The notes below the pieces were generated by a model. The model ran no database searches. It worked only from the letters and a program-made list of their open reading frames with translations, and was not told the origin of the DNA. From the NCBI GenBank assembly GCA_945910005.1, contig OX246745.1:41052564-41116563 (forward strand): a stretch of DNA of 64,000 nucleotides, given 5' to 3'. This DNA comes from Isoperla grammatica. Taxonomy: Eukaryota; Arthropoda; Insecta; Plecoptera; Perlodidae. Position 1 is the first letter of the stretch. Each line of letters opens with the position of its first letter. This document shows positions 1-10,942 of this stretch, piece after piece. The position numbers were made by a program, and so were the translations under genes.

Positions 1-247
1 ATCCAGGCCTATGTCCCTACACTTTTAATCGATCTTGGTCAAGATTGGTGAAGACTGGACCTCATAGCTAAACATCAGCTACGTTCTCTAAGCCAAAAAC
101 AAGGCAGTTACATCCACCGTAGGCCATAGTTAACCCCTTTCTTCACAATACGTTGATGACAAATAACTATCAGTGACCATATCGGATAAAAACTGAGTGC
201 AGAAGTAAATTATATGTGTGTTTATACCTACCCTTGATTTATACTAC

Positions 248-1353
248 TGTTGTTTGTTGTTGTTTTCTTATGCCCGCATCTCACTTTACGTAGTCATCAT
301 GCGTCTAGCAGCCCATTAGAGACACGCCTCCCTTTCATATCCATCCACGCCCTCCGGCATCTCACTTTACGTAGTCATCATGCGTCTAGCAGCCCAGTAG
401 AGACACAAGGGCCTCCCTTTCATATCCATCCACGCCCTCCGGCATTTCACTTTACGTAGTCATCATGCGTCTAGCAGCCCAGTAGACACAAGGGCCTCCC
501 TTTCATATCCATCCACGCCCTCCGGCATCTCACTTTACGTAGTCATCATGCGTCTAGCAGCCCAGTAGAGACACAAGGGCCTCCCTTTCATATCCATCCA
601 CGCCCTCTGGCATCTCACTTTACGTAGTCATCATGCGTCTAGCAGCCCAGTAGAGACACAAGGGCCTCCCTTTCATATCCATCCACGCCCTCCGGCATCT
701 TGCATATGTGTAGGTGTCGTCTATCCTGCACTCCGTCCCCACACAATCTGCAAATGTCTGACTCCATCATTCCAAACCTATGGAGATGTTTTGCTAGCAA
801 GTCATGCCCCGTCTCCAAGCGAAACATCTGTTGTCATCTTTCTTTTGTACTTTGTTTTTTTTCTTGGCAGCGTAAGCCTCCCAGCTTTTATCCTTTGACT
901 CCTCTTTCCATCTGTCTTTCACTTCATTATTGTGGGCTAATTTGAGGTGCGATTTTATTGCACTGTACGATACGGGTTTTACTATTTGATTCTCTTACTG
1001 CCCATCTTTGTGAGGAAGTCTGCCTTTTCATTGCCATTGATGCCACAGTGGGCAGGCACCCATTGAAAAACTATTGTGTTTCCAGTCTGCATCAACTTTA
1101 GAATCTTAAGTTTACACATTTTAACTTCATAGTCTGCTTCCACTTTGTTTACTATTGCCTCTGTAGCTGTCTTCGAGTCTATTAAAATAACCACTTTCCT
1201 GTGCTGGTACATTTCCATTTTTTCCAGGGCTCTATCTATTGCCTTCACTTCCCCATCAAAATTACTTCCATTCCTTCCAGCAGGGACTGAGTCTTCAAAC
1301 CCCCTGCTGTATATTCCAGCCCCTGCATTGCCCTATCGTGGTGTGGTCGATCC
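248..1353 (-). mobile_element. 5'-truncated I-like LINE fragment (RNase H and 3' UTR)
   Basis: The segment aligns closely, in the same orientation, with the 3' part of the LINE at 29262-33109. Its minus strand encodes the RNase H end (ILIDSKTATEAI, VPAHCGINGNEKADFLTK at about 982-1248) and the 3' UTR ending in a GTT/AAC-rich tail near 248-262. Homology stops abruptly at about 1353, as expected of 5' truncation. No clear target duplication was found. The copy is dead: there is no RT, and the C-terminal part is replaced by repeat expansion. Confidence 0.85.
281..698 (-). repeat. Tandem expansion (about 80-85 bp unit) in a LINE 3' end
   Basis: About five copies of a unit containing catctcactttacgtagtc and tccatccacgccctcc follow one another. 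The related LINE at 29262 carries this segment once, so the expansion is specific to this copy or subfamily. Units differ slightly: the first lacks the aagggcct insert and the third lacks a gag. Confidence 0.85.
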
Positions 1354-1641
1354 ATCTGTGTAAGATATTTTGTACATGTACATGCATATTGGCATATTTA
1401 GTACCAATTCTTTTAAACGGCTTATTTGCATAACTGGACATAGGGCCTATATGTAATTTTATCACTACTAACTAAGTTTACAAATGACAATTTCCTACAT
1501 CATGTACTTGATCCACTGGAAGGTAATAAAGACAAACAAACAAAACACTTGCCACTCAGGAAACATCCTATGACTACGTTAACATTTTAGAGTGAAAGAA
1601 AATATAATGAAACGCACTTATTTTAAATTTTCTCTCCCCAG

Positions 1642-3456
1642 GGTGACAATCCATGGTGGAAATCAAACTTCTTCATTTCGGAGCCGGTTCTATTCGGAAC
1701 ATGGGACGGAGTTTTCACGTCATGCCTGATCAACATATTTGGCGTCATAGTGTTCCTTCGATCGGGCTGGATCGTGGGGCAAGCCGGTGTTTTGTTTGCC
1801 ATTTTAATCGTAATCGCAACCGTCTCTGTAGTTCTGATATCGGTCTTATCTGCCGTAGGAATCTGTGAGCGTTGTCGCATAGAAAGTGGAGGAGTATACT
1901 TCTTGATTGCTCACATTATGGGCTCGAAAGTTGGTGGTGCTCTAGGGCTGCTTTATGTGTTTGGTCAAGCTGTTGGTTGTGCTCTCTATGTCCTTGGGTT
2001 CGGGGAGTCTATGGCAGGATTGGTTGGACTGGACTCGCCTTGGGCAGAAAGAGGATTTGCAAGTGCTGCGGTTTTACTTCTGGGCATAATTAATGTAGCC
2101 GGGGTAAAGTGGGTTGTGAAATTACAATTTATCTTGCTTTTAATTCTATTGCTAGCCGGTCTCGACTTTGCCGTCGGCAGCTTTGTCCATACGGACGAGG
2201 AGAATGGATTTTTCGGTTGGATGAGTGGCAAACTACAAACCAATTTATATTCGGACTATAAAGACGGTTATAGCTGGTTTACAGTATTTGGGGTTTTTTT
2301 CCCCACTGTAACAGGTGTAATGGCAGGTATAAATATGAGTGGCGATCTACGTAATCCGTCCCGAGACATACCAAACGGTACCCTCGCCGCGATAGGCACA
2401 GGGACGTTCATATACTTGGTGTTTGTCCTCTTCTTGGGGTCGACCTGCGATCGTACGACTCTGTCGACCGACTTCACGATCGCGGCAAAAGTGTCCGCAG
2501 TACGGGTATTGTTGTTGGCCGGCTTATATGTTTCTTCCATGTCCAGCTGTTTGGCCGCCATGTACGGAACTCCACGGGTGCTTCAGTCGATAGCCAACGA
2601 GAACGTGATCCCCTTCATTCGGTGCTTGGGTCGTGGCAGGGGACCCAATAAAGTCCCCGTGTATTCGATGGCGGTCGTCGCGGTCATCACCGTCACTTTC
2701 ATACTCGTCGGGGAAATCAATACCTTGGCGCCGGTTGTCACGATGCCCTTTTTACTCACCTATGCCGCCATAGATTACTCGTACTTTGCACTGGCACAAA
2801 CGTTCGACTTACAACATCGTCGAGAACAAAGGTTTCACCGGACCCGGAACCCCGAGGTCGGCCGGCAGGGTTACGGGGCCGTCGACGAGAACCCAGACGG
2901 AACCGACGACTTGGATCGCCTCTTTCCCGAGAGAACCCACCATAAAAAGCACGGACTGGCTTCGGAAACTCCGAGCCCGGTTTCCTCCCCCGAAGATCGT
3001 TCTAGCGTAAAGAGCGGAGAGGACGTCGATCCGGATCGTCCGACCCACATCCATTCGAAGCCGCACAATTGGTATTCCTTCCTTTGCAACAGATGGTTTT
3101 CTCTTGTAGGAGCATTTGTCAAGATACTTATCATGCTACTGGTACATTGGGGCTATGCCTTGGCAAACCTGGTTGCAGTTTTTGTAATTTGGTTTTATAT
3201 TGGTCATGCTAACCCTGCAGTGAAACCAGGTCTGGCAGACGAGTTTCGTTTCTTTCCCTGGGTAAAGAATTGCTGTCTTGGAATGATGGGTGGACGCGTG
3301 CAGGAGTACGAACAGATGGTTGTAACTCCCATGCATCCGGGGGTCGAGGTAACTTCGGCTCAACTCAATGAAGAGAACCAGGATTTTGCCTCACGCAGAC
3401 GATATCATCAATCCTCCACTGTCCATGGACATTTTGTTGAGGTTGGAGATGACTAA
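1642..3456 (+). CDS. SLC12A8: SLC12A8, last exon (cation-chloride cotransporter family member)
   Basis: This exon encodes 604 residues and the stop. It starts in phase 0 straight after the acceptor AG at 1640-1641, with GDNPWWKSNFF. That motif and the following GTWDGVFTSCLINIFGVIVFLR region are hallmarks of SLC12A8 (CCC9) from human onward. About ten hydrophobic segments follow, with the SGGVY, LLYVFGQ and GVFFPTVTGVMAG motifs. A charged hydrophilic loop lies at about residues 388-473. Then come two more membrane segments and the conserved tail LNEENQDFASRRRYHQSS. The product is a polytopic membrane carrier of the APC/SLC12 superfamily; human SLC12A8 is reported to carry polyamines/amino acids and, with dispute, nicotinamide mononucleotide. 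Only the N-terminus, about the first 30 residues by comparison, is missing. Oddity: bases 2340-3060 are much richer in CpG and GC than the rest of the same exon. Confidence 0.95.
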   Translation, partial: GDNPWWKSNFFISEPVLFGTWDGVFTSCLINIFGVIVFLRSGWIVGQAGVLFAILIVIATVSVVLISVLSAVGICERCRIESGGVYFLIAHIMGSKVGGALGLLYVFGQAVGCALYVLGFGESMAGLVGLDSPWAERGFASAAVLLLGIINVAGVKWVVKLQFILLLILLLAGLDFAVGSFVHTDEENGFFGWMSGKLQTNLYSDYKDGYSWFTVFGVFFPTVTGVMAGINMSGDLRNPSRDIPNGTLAAIGTGTFIYLVFVLFLGSTCDRTTLSTDFTIAAKVSAVRVLLLAGLYVSSMSSCLAAMYGTPRVLQSIANENVIPFIRCLGRGRGPNKVPVYSMAVVAVITVTFILVGEINTLAPVVTMPFLLTYAAIDYSYFALAQTFDLQHRREQRFHRTRNPEVGRQGYGAVDENPDGTDDLDRLFPERTHHKKHGLASETPSPVSSPEDRSSVKSGEDVDPDRPTHIHSKPHNWYSFLCNRWFSLVGAFVKILIMLLVHWGYALANLVAVFVIWFYIGHANPAVKPGLADEFRFFPWVKNCCLGMMGGRVQEYEQMVVTPMHPGVEVTSAQLNEENQDFASRRRYHQSSTVHGHFVEVGDD

Positions 3457-3524
3457 AAATAATCCATTCCAATTGACACTACTTCTAGCAATGGCATCAT
3501 GTGCCAAAAACAAAAAATGCCAAA

Positions 3525-3530
3525 AATAAA
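3525..3530 (+). promoter_or_regulatory. Candidate poly(A) signal, proximal
   Basis: An AATAAA hexamer about 70 bases after the SLC12A8 stop codon. Possible proximal cleavage signal; no transcript evidence is available here. Confidence 0.4.
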
Positions 3531-3820
3531 TATGTGTTTATTTATATAATGAACATTGTAAATTGAATGTATATTGCACATCTATGTATGCAATGTATTC
3601 AGAAATATTTTTAAATGCTGGTAATTTATTTTAATTTATTTTTTAATGAAAATGGCAGCCAACACTTACACTCGAAAGCTAACTAGTATTGTGGTATTAC
3701 TATTCATACAGTATATATATATATATATACTTAAATGTTGCATGTCTTTATTGCAAATGGATATATATATATATATATAATATATTTGTAACAAATGTAA
3801 TTTTTATCTAGTTTTGTCTC

Positions 3821-3826
3821 AATAAA
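3821..3826 (+). promoter_or_regulatory. Candidate poly(A) signal, distal
   Basis: An AATAAA hexamer about 365 bases after the SLC12A8 stop, after two short (TA)n runs at about 3713-3730 and 3762-3780. A GT-poor stretch follows, so use of the site is uncertain. Confidence 0.4.
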
Positions 3827-4130
3827 CAAAGGGCTAACCTGCTTTTTTAATAATATAGTGTCTTACCACATGATTACTCCTGGAATTCATAAACATATTA
3901 TGTATGTAATACATTACCTGTACTGTAGAGTGTAGAGTTGGGAGGTTACTTACAAGTACACAACTAATTATCTGTAGATCTTTCATCCGTTCAACAGGAA
4001 TATCAATCAACAATGAGAACCGCAATGGTTCACTTGGTTGTATTATTGTACCCAGACTTGCCTTGAATGAGCAGACCGTGCTACACAATCTTACATACAG
4101 CTTTCCTTCTCACCTCGTAGCCTCGTAGCA

Positions 4131-4886
4131 CATTGGGTACACTGCTTGGCTCGATAACAGGCAGGTGCTGCACATTGGGTACACTGCTTGGCTCGATAAC
4201 AGGCAGGTGCTGCACATTGGGTACACTGCTTGGCTCGATAACAGGCAGGTGCTGCACATTGGGTACACTGCTTGGCTCGATAACAGGCAGGTGCTGCACA
4301 TTGGGTACACTGCTTGGCTCGATAACAGGCAGGTGCTACACATTGGGTACACTGCTTGGCTCGATAACAGGCAGGTGCTACACATTGGGTACACTGCTTG
4401 GCTCGATAACAGGCAGGTGCTGCACATTGGGTACACTGCTTGGCTCGATAACAGGCAGGTGCTACACATTGGGTACACTGCTTGGCTCGATAACAGGCAG
4501 GTGCTACACATTGGGTACACTGCTTGGCTCGATAACAGGCAGGTGCTGCACATTGGGTACACTGCTTGGCTCGATAACAGGCAGGTGCTACACATTGGGT
4601 ACACTGCTTGGCTCGATAACAGGCAGGTGCTGCACATTGGGTACACTGCTTGGCTCGATAACAGGCAGGTGCTACACATTGGGTACACTGCTTGGCTCGA
4701 TAACAGGCAGGTGCTACACATTGGGTACACTGCTTGGCTCGATAACAGGCAGGTGCTGCACATTGGGTACACTGCTTGGCTCGATAACAGGCAGGTGCTG
4801 CACATTGGGTACACTGCTTGGCTCGCTAACAGGCAGGTGCTACACATTGGGTACACTGCTTGGCTCGATAACAGGCAGGTGCTACA
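4131..4886. repeat. 42-bp minisatellite, 18 units
   Basis: Eighteen units of exactly 42 bp begin with cattgggtac and contain ggctcgataacaggcagg. The spacing is regular from 4131 to 4887. Units come in two alleles (tgctGcac or tgctAcac), plus one unit with gctaac for gataac. The unit has a length divisible by three and no stops in several frames, which creates long spurious reading frames on both strands. It lies about 675 bp beyond the SLC12A8 stop. Confidence 0.98.
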
Positions 4887-5514
4887 CATTGGGTTGTACA
4901 TTAGGGGAGGCGAGGAGGCATGACAGAAAGCATTCAAGTGTGAACAGCCCCTAATTGTCACCCTTTTGACGTTTGTCCAGTATATTTCCATTCAACGATG
5001 AAAGGAGGAATAAGGAAATGAAAAACTTTTCAGTTATTTAAAATGTCATTTATTAGTGTTGACATGAAACTTAACAAACAAAGTTACATTGTGAAGGAAT
5101 AAATAAATTTTTGACATACCAAAGTGTTCCATGATTTAAGGCAAGCGAAAAGAGGCCTTCTCAAGCGTAAACTTTCATTTTTGAGATTGAAGTATTTCTT
5201 GCTTAATTAACATATACCTATGTGACAAAGATAAAACTTTTCATATAATTATGCTATAAATCTTTAAAAATAAAACTTCAACCTTCAGTATTGGACTAAA
5301 ATTTCAAAGGTTTCACAAGGGGGCCCAACGGTACAAATAAGATGTGGCATGTACTGCTTTTAAATGTACAGTATTATAATCTTGTTATAAGCATTAGTAA
5401 GCACCCATTTAAAGTACGGAACTGAAAACTCGATAAAACCAAATCGAGCCACGAACAAAAACAAAGAGAATACTTTGGACATAAGGGAGTATTTCTAATG
5501 CAGGAATCAATGCC
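4887..5514. other. Non-genic stretch
   Basis: AT-rich unique-looking sequence between the 42-bp minisatellite and the hAT element. No coding or RNA feature was recognised. Confidence 0.6.
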
Positions 5515-6099
5515 ATCTAAAGCAGTGGTTCCCAACCGGGGTGCCACAAACCTCTGCTAGGGATGCCGCCAAAGTTTTGTTGAAACTGAAACAAAATCTT
5601 GTTTCTGAACATTTTGAAAAGAAAACAAAATAATAATTATTTATATTTTAACTGTACAAACGAAAACATACCTTAATAATAGTCTGACCAGGATTGAATT
5701 TCCACTGAAACATTACATTGAGAATGCAACGGTTTGTACTGCAGATTAACTCTCTCGCACTCCATCCCCCCTCGACCCCGAATAACAGTTCAGAATTCAC
5801 AGTTTGAAAACAATTCAGAAAACAGGATCAACATTTCTATGGCAGTTATCAACTTCTTATCTGTGTGAGTTAGGCATTTCAGCATTAATGAACATTAAAT
5901 TAAAGAAGAGAGGTGCAGAGGAAATGAGAGTAGGCCTACCGTTGTTTGTGCACTATCTGGCCACAAATCAAAGACATTTGCAAAACCCGTCATCAAAGCT
6001 AGATTTTCCATTCAAAGTGTGTGTGTATATACTATATATATATATATTTAAATATTTATTCAGGAAACAAGATCAAGAAGATCTTGTCATGGATGTTAC

Positions 6100-6476
6100 A
6101 GTGAAATTCAGAAATTAGAACCCCAACCCCGACTGGGAATCAAACCCAGGTCTCCCACTTGCCGGGTGGGCGCCTTGACCCCTAGACCACCGGGACTGGC
6201 AATTCAATGTCTGGATGTGGTGCATTAAGATAGTATGTGGCAGTGGAGCAACACTGCAATGCTTTGAATACACTTCAGTTGACCACCCACACATATTTTA
6301 ATGTCGTAGCCTAAGGCTAGGCCATGTGTGGGTGGTCAACTGAAGTGTATTCAAAGCATTGCAGTGTTGCTCCACTGCCACATACTATCTTAATGCACCA
6401 CATCCAGACATTGAATTGCCAGTCCCGGTGGTCTAGGGGTCAAGGCGCCCACCCGGCAAGTGGGAGACCTGGGTTT
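6100..6476. repeat. Head-to-head tRNA-like repeat (palindromic pair)
   Basis: A minus-strand copy (about 6100-6300) and a plus-strand copy (about 6322-6476) mirror each other around a centre near 6311. Each contains a tRNA-like core (6126-6197 minus; 6421-6476 plus, truncated in the T arm) followed by a shared unrelated tail with cacatactatcttaatgca. The A box is retained; the B box of the minus copy has C to T. The unit is the same family as the array at 53844-55175. Confidence 0.85.
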
Positions 6477-6492
6477 TTAATTTCTAGATTTT

Positions 6493-6595
<103 letters not shown>

Positions 6596-6776
6596 ATTCT
6601 AACTATAAGTTAGTTTTACATAATTAATTAAATGATTGAAGTAAATTTGCAAAATGTTGATTTATTACAATTATTCTTATTGGTTTTTAGCGTGGGCGTT
6701 AGTGGAAGGGGAGGTCTACTGAATGTATACTTGGGGTGCCTTGACTCAATAAAGGTTGGGAACCACTGGTCTAATG

Positions 6777-7540
6777 CTCTGATTAAAGCATTAGACTAAC
6801 AGTCAAAACAAAGTGACAGTTCTGCAATATATCGGGATCAACATTAGATGTGATGACACAGTTTGGAATGTGAGTCTGTCATATGACCTCAAGCTCTCAT
6901 TATTTATTATTAAATTCATGACAATTTTGAATTCATCCAATACGGGGGCAAGATTTTAACAAAACATGTTGTTAACTTACCAGATCCTTAAACTAAACAC
7001 AATAAAAGTTTAACTTAATCTGCAATTTACTTCAGTAAAATCAATTAAAGTTATAAAGACATATTTTTTCAATTTGCTTGTTTACCAATATTACTATATG
7101 AAATAAGAAACCTGGCGGGTATTGAGCTAGTCGCCTTCTTGCACAACACAAGCTTTAGAATGCTAAATGCCACCTGAGACCAATCGCAACGTGTATAACG
7201 ACTAACGAATGATCTGTACCAATGTACATAACAAATTTGAAATACTCGACCAAAACCAATGCTAAGATGGTAGTGTTTCTTTTAGCAGAAGATGATTGTA
7301 TTTGGTCTTGAGAACAGCTTGAATGTATGTAGACCTACCAATGAAATATAGCTTTTACTATCTGCACTGATTAACCATTTGATACATCAAGTTTGCCAGA
7401 AATGTGCAGCTTCATTATAAATGCTGTTGGACCTAATAAAAAATGTATTACCATTCTTGTGTAAATGAAATGAGCAACTTGGGAAACAGTATCGAATGAT
7501 ATTGCGGAGCCTGTGTCACTAACATTCTCTCAAACTCTCC
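6777..7540. other. Non-genic stretch
   Basis: AT-rich sequence with no recognised gene, RNA or repeat. Confidence 0.55.
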
Positions 7541-7840
7541 TTCAGAAGAAGCTGCCCCTTTGGCAGCACCAAGCAGTATTCAAATACCCTTACAATTGTT
7601 TTATTAGTATGAGCATTTAGGGTACTGAGCTTCTTCAGCAAGCCTCTCAGAAGAAGCTGCTCCTTTGGCAGCACCAAACAGCATTCAAATACCCTTACAA
7701 TTGTTTTATAAGTATGAGCATTTAGGGCACTGAGCTTCTTCAGCAAGCCTCTCAGAAGTAGCTGCCCCTTTGGCAGCACCAAACAGCATTCAAATACCCT
7801 TACAATTGTTTTATTAGTATGAGCATTTAGGGTACTGAAT
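7541..7840. repeat. 105-bp tandem repeat, about three units
   Basis: The motif cagaagaagctgc(c/t)cctttggc recurs at 7543, 7648 and 7753, exactly 105 bp apart, each followed by aaatacccttacaattgttt. The frame stays open on the minus strand only because 105 is divisible by three. No protein family was recognised. Confidence 0.9.
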
Positions 7841-9517
7841 TCACACATTTAAAAACTTAATCGGAACCAGCCGTTTTAAAAATAACTAAGAAACATTCTT
7901 GAAATATCACGTTAAGGTAACTTTCTTAGTCATGTGTGTCACTCACTGACATACATAAATCAAGAGTACTAAGACATTCTTTATCAGCACTTATTTGGTT
8001 TAATTCACAAGTTCTTGGTTGTGAACGTAGTAATTACGCGATTCTACCACGAGACTGGGTATAGCCATATCCCAGGCCTTACACATTTCATATTATATCA
8101 AACATGACCCTTGTACATTCTAGACTGAAATAGTTCCGATGCTAAAGTTCGAGCGCATTTAGCAAAGCCAATAATACGTGCCAAGCTCATTTCAATATCA
8201 TCCATAACAAAGCACACTTAGCGTAATTGCTAGGTTCCAACAGGTAGGAACTCGTCTACTAACCCGACTCATTGTTGGTAAAGAAGTTAGCGCTAGTATC
8301 ATCCTTGATTTATACATGTCTGTGATTGTACTGTACATTTGTAGAATAAGTGTATCTAAAAACTAGAACAATAATATTTGTATACATAGTACCTATGCTT
8401 ATTAACATATAATTAAAATGTCCCCCCCCCCCCCCCTCCCCTTGCAATCCACATGGTTTACTCCATTAAATGTGACTAGGCTCAGCTACTGGCCTCTTAT
8501 AAATAACATTGGCAGTATAAAGTACACTATAATATCAGAGTAGTTTTAAATGCACTAGAGCCCAATCAACAAGCAGCTCAGTATTAGGTTTCATCATTCA
8601 ATGTCTACCTATATTGGTTGGCACAGGAGGGAAAACATTAATTATTAGTTATGAAGTCCAACTATATCTGTGTTTAATTTAAAGTTGAGTCAGTCAGTTC
8701 AAATTTTCTTAGCAGAACTGTGGATAGGCATTTCTTAGATGGACATAAATAAATAATAAAGGTTAATACATTTGGCATGAGAACGTTACAATAGACTCAT
8801 AAGAAGATGCCACCAAAGCTTGTGTCGATCTTGAAGCTGCTTGTAGAATGCAATTGACATTGTGTAACTGTGCTGAAGCCCAACACTGTTGTCGTGTTAA
8901 CACACCTGTTTTACTCTCACTTAGTATTTTGATTAATTAAATACCCAAATTCTGAGCAGAAAATGGTTTAACTGGCAAGTCAAAACCAATGAGCTTTTGG
9001 GTTATCAAGCAACAATAATCACTGCCAGGATCCCGTGCCTGGTCCACGTAAGTATTATATCACCAGCATCGCCAACATGGGAACATGTGACTGAATCTGA
9101 TGCTGACATAATCTTTCATTTATTTGACATATGTTTAATCAAAATTCAATAAAAGGTCACCCCGAATCTTGGACGCGCTTGTTCAAAACAAACTACAGAG
9201 ACAACAGGGTAAACCCATACTAAATGCCCATTTGGTCAACATGTACAATGATCATGAATCCGAGAGTAGACCATAATGTTGCACACTTGTGTGTTGTAAA
9301 ACAGTTAAAGGAAAAGGTGCCAAAGCAATGAATGCTATTTAAGTTGAAACATATAAATACATATATGGTCTAACCTGTCCCTATGCCTCAGAGGCAGAAA
9401 TCTGTTAGTACATAGTAACCTTACAAACCATGATTATTAAATGGGGCTATGCCCAAATACTGACATCACTAAAGCCTCAAGTTTCATTTCATGATTACAG
9501 TTTGAGTTTTTAGCATT
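7841..9517. other. Non-genic stretch with a poly(C) run
   Basis: AT-rich intergenic sequence between SLC12A8 and the ABHD gene 3' end. The only clear feature is a C-rich homopolymer at about 8420-8441. Confidence 0.6.
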
Positions 9518-10082
9518 AGGGATGGACACGATAATCAATATTATCAATCGTATCGACAATCAATAATCATAAGAATAATGAAAACAATCATCAACACTTA
9601 AAACCCGACCAGAATACAATTAATTATATTTATTGTTGTTTAATGGTTAGCCGACTGACTGTCGTGCCCAGAATATTTGGTGCAGCGCCCGTTCTTTTTT
9701 CTAAATCCTTTAGAACATGGCTGTTTTAATTTATTTTTTGGATCATGTGCTGCTACCTAGAAGGAAGTTTGCTAAACACACTGTAGTTATATTTGTGTCC
9801 GATATGTTGCGCTAGCTGATCTTTCTACACTTGTTTCAAGAATATTTGCCGCATCTACTAAACGCGAGCTGAAGTAACTGGACATGGGCGGAGAACTTGG
9901 TGTGCGGCATTGGGGCCATGAATGAGAACCTTGGAACTAAAATACAGACCTTATAGGTAAGTTAGTTATTTGTGAGAAAACTTCTTTACGTAACTTCTGT
10001 ATCTATGGAGTCTGAATTTTGGTCAGAAAACATTTAACTTTGATTATCGATAATATTGATTCAATAGTGACCTTAATCCCTC
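9518..10082. mobile_element. Degenerate hAT-like element (candidate)
   Basis: The left edge tagggatggacacgataatc resembles the start of the hAT at 21629 (tagggatgcacacgataatc). The right part contains gattatcgataatattgatt and ends near atccct. No matching target duplication was found and the right terminus is diverged, so the boundaries are approximate. Confidence 0.45.
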
Positions 10083-10098
10083 GTCTTGTATCAATATC

Positions 10099-10934
10099 CA
10101 GTGTTGGAAAGTAGCGCGCTGAAAGTAGCGCGCTACCGGTAGCATGCTACTTTTGTTCAGTAGCGGGATGGTAGCGCGCTACTTAAAAACACGTGGTAGC
10201 GTAGCGAGTAGCATGATACATTTTTTAAGTAGCGTGAGCGGAAATTTTCGCTACTTTATTTTCCTTCCTTGGTTCATTTTTTTTCAATATGTAACTAACC
10301 GCCACTAACACTTATGACACACACCCACCCCAACTTGACATGGTCGTAAATATCTTCGAGGGTCAGTGGTTGATTTAATGAGTATTGAGTACTCCGGACG
10401 GCCGGCTACGGTCGGGCGGATGGTCCCGGACCGCTTCCTGCCCCAAACTTTCTCTCGCACAAAAGTTTACAAGACCTACCCCTCAAAATCGAAATGTCAC
10501 ACTTCCTTTGGTCACTTTTACCCCTGATTTTTACTATGTGATCGGCGATTCGAAAAAATGCTATGACCATTCGTTGCTTGGAGCTCGAGTTCGTAGGTCT
10601 ACAATGACGTCTACTCCTTCATCAGCAGAAAAAAGTGAGTGCGAAAGTGAGAATCTAAAGCTTCCATGGCCTGCTTACGAGCATTTTGAACATAAACTTT
10701 GTGGCATACAATTATTTTTAGAATATTGTGATACTCCCAGAAACTTGAAACCACGATGTTTATTTTGTTTGTAGTTGTGCGTGATATGTCATACTTGCTG
10801 TTTTCGAAAAGTAGCGCGAAAAGTAGCGCGCTACTTTAAAAAAAAAGTAGCGTGAACGGTAGCGCGCTACTTTTTAAGTGGAAGTAGCGGTAGCGTTAGC
10901 ATGCTACTTTGAACAAGTAGCGTTTACAACACTG
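10099..10934. mobile_element. Non-autonomous hAT element with GTAGCGCGCTAC motifs
   Basis: Perfect 8-bp target duplication tcaatatc at 10091-10098 and 10935-10942. The termini CAGTGTTGGAAAG and (inverted) CAGTGTTGTAAA are hAT-like. Both subterminal regions are filled with copies of gtagcgcgctac and near variants, probable transposase binding sites. The interior keeps a short reading frame that may derive from the ancestral transposase. Confidence 0.9.
10604..10774 (+). pseudogene. hAT transposase N-terminal (BED finger-like) remnant
   Basis: The frame encodes MTSTPSSAEKSE, then LPWPAYEHFEHKL and later LKPRCLFCL before the stop. The order W..F, then C-x2-C, resembles the first half of BED zinc fingers at the start of hAT transposases (typically LPWPYL.EFF with a later C..C). 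Nothing downstream of the finger is left. Inference from motif shape only. Confidence 0.4.
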
Positions 10935-10942
10935 TCAATATC

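Larger units (their letters stand above)
1..1641 (+). other. Intron upstream of the SLC12A8 last exon
   Basis: Intronic sequence ending in a pyrimidine-rich tract and AG at 1640-1641. No earlier SLC12A8 exon was found; the N-terminal coding exon(s) must lie to the left of the window. Bases 1-247 show no recognisable feature. Bases 248-1353 are a LINE fragment, listed separately. Bases 1354-1630 show nothing specific. Confidence 0.75.

Noticed and set aside
4131..4886. CRISPR-like array
   Set aside because: Units are contiguous and identical without unique spacers, and the genome is eukaryotic.
4110..4991. Open frames of 250-290 residues with 14-residue repeats
   Set aside because: Produced by a 42-bp minisatellite whose period is divisible by three; open in three frames on both strands at once.
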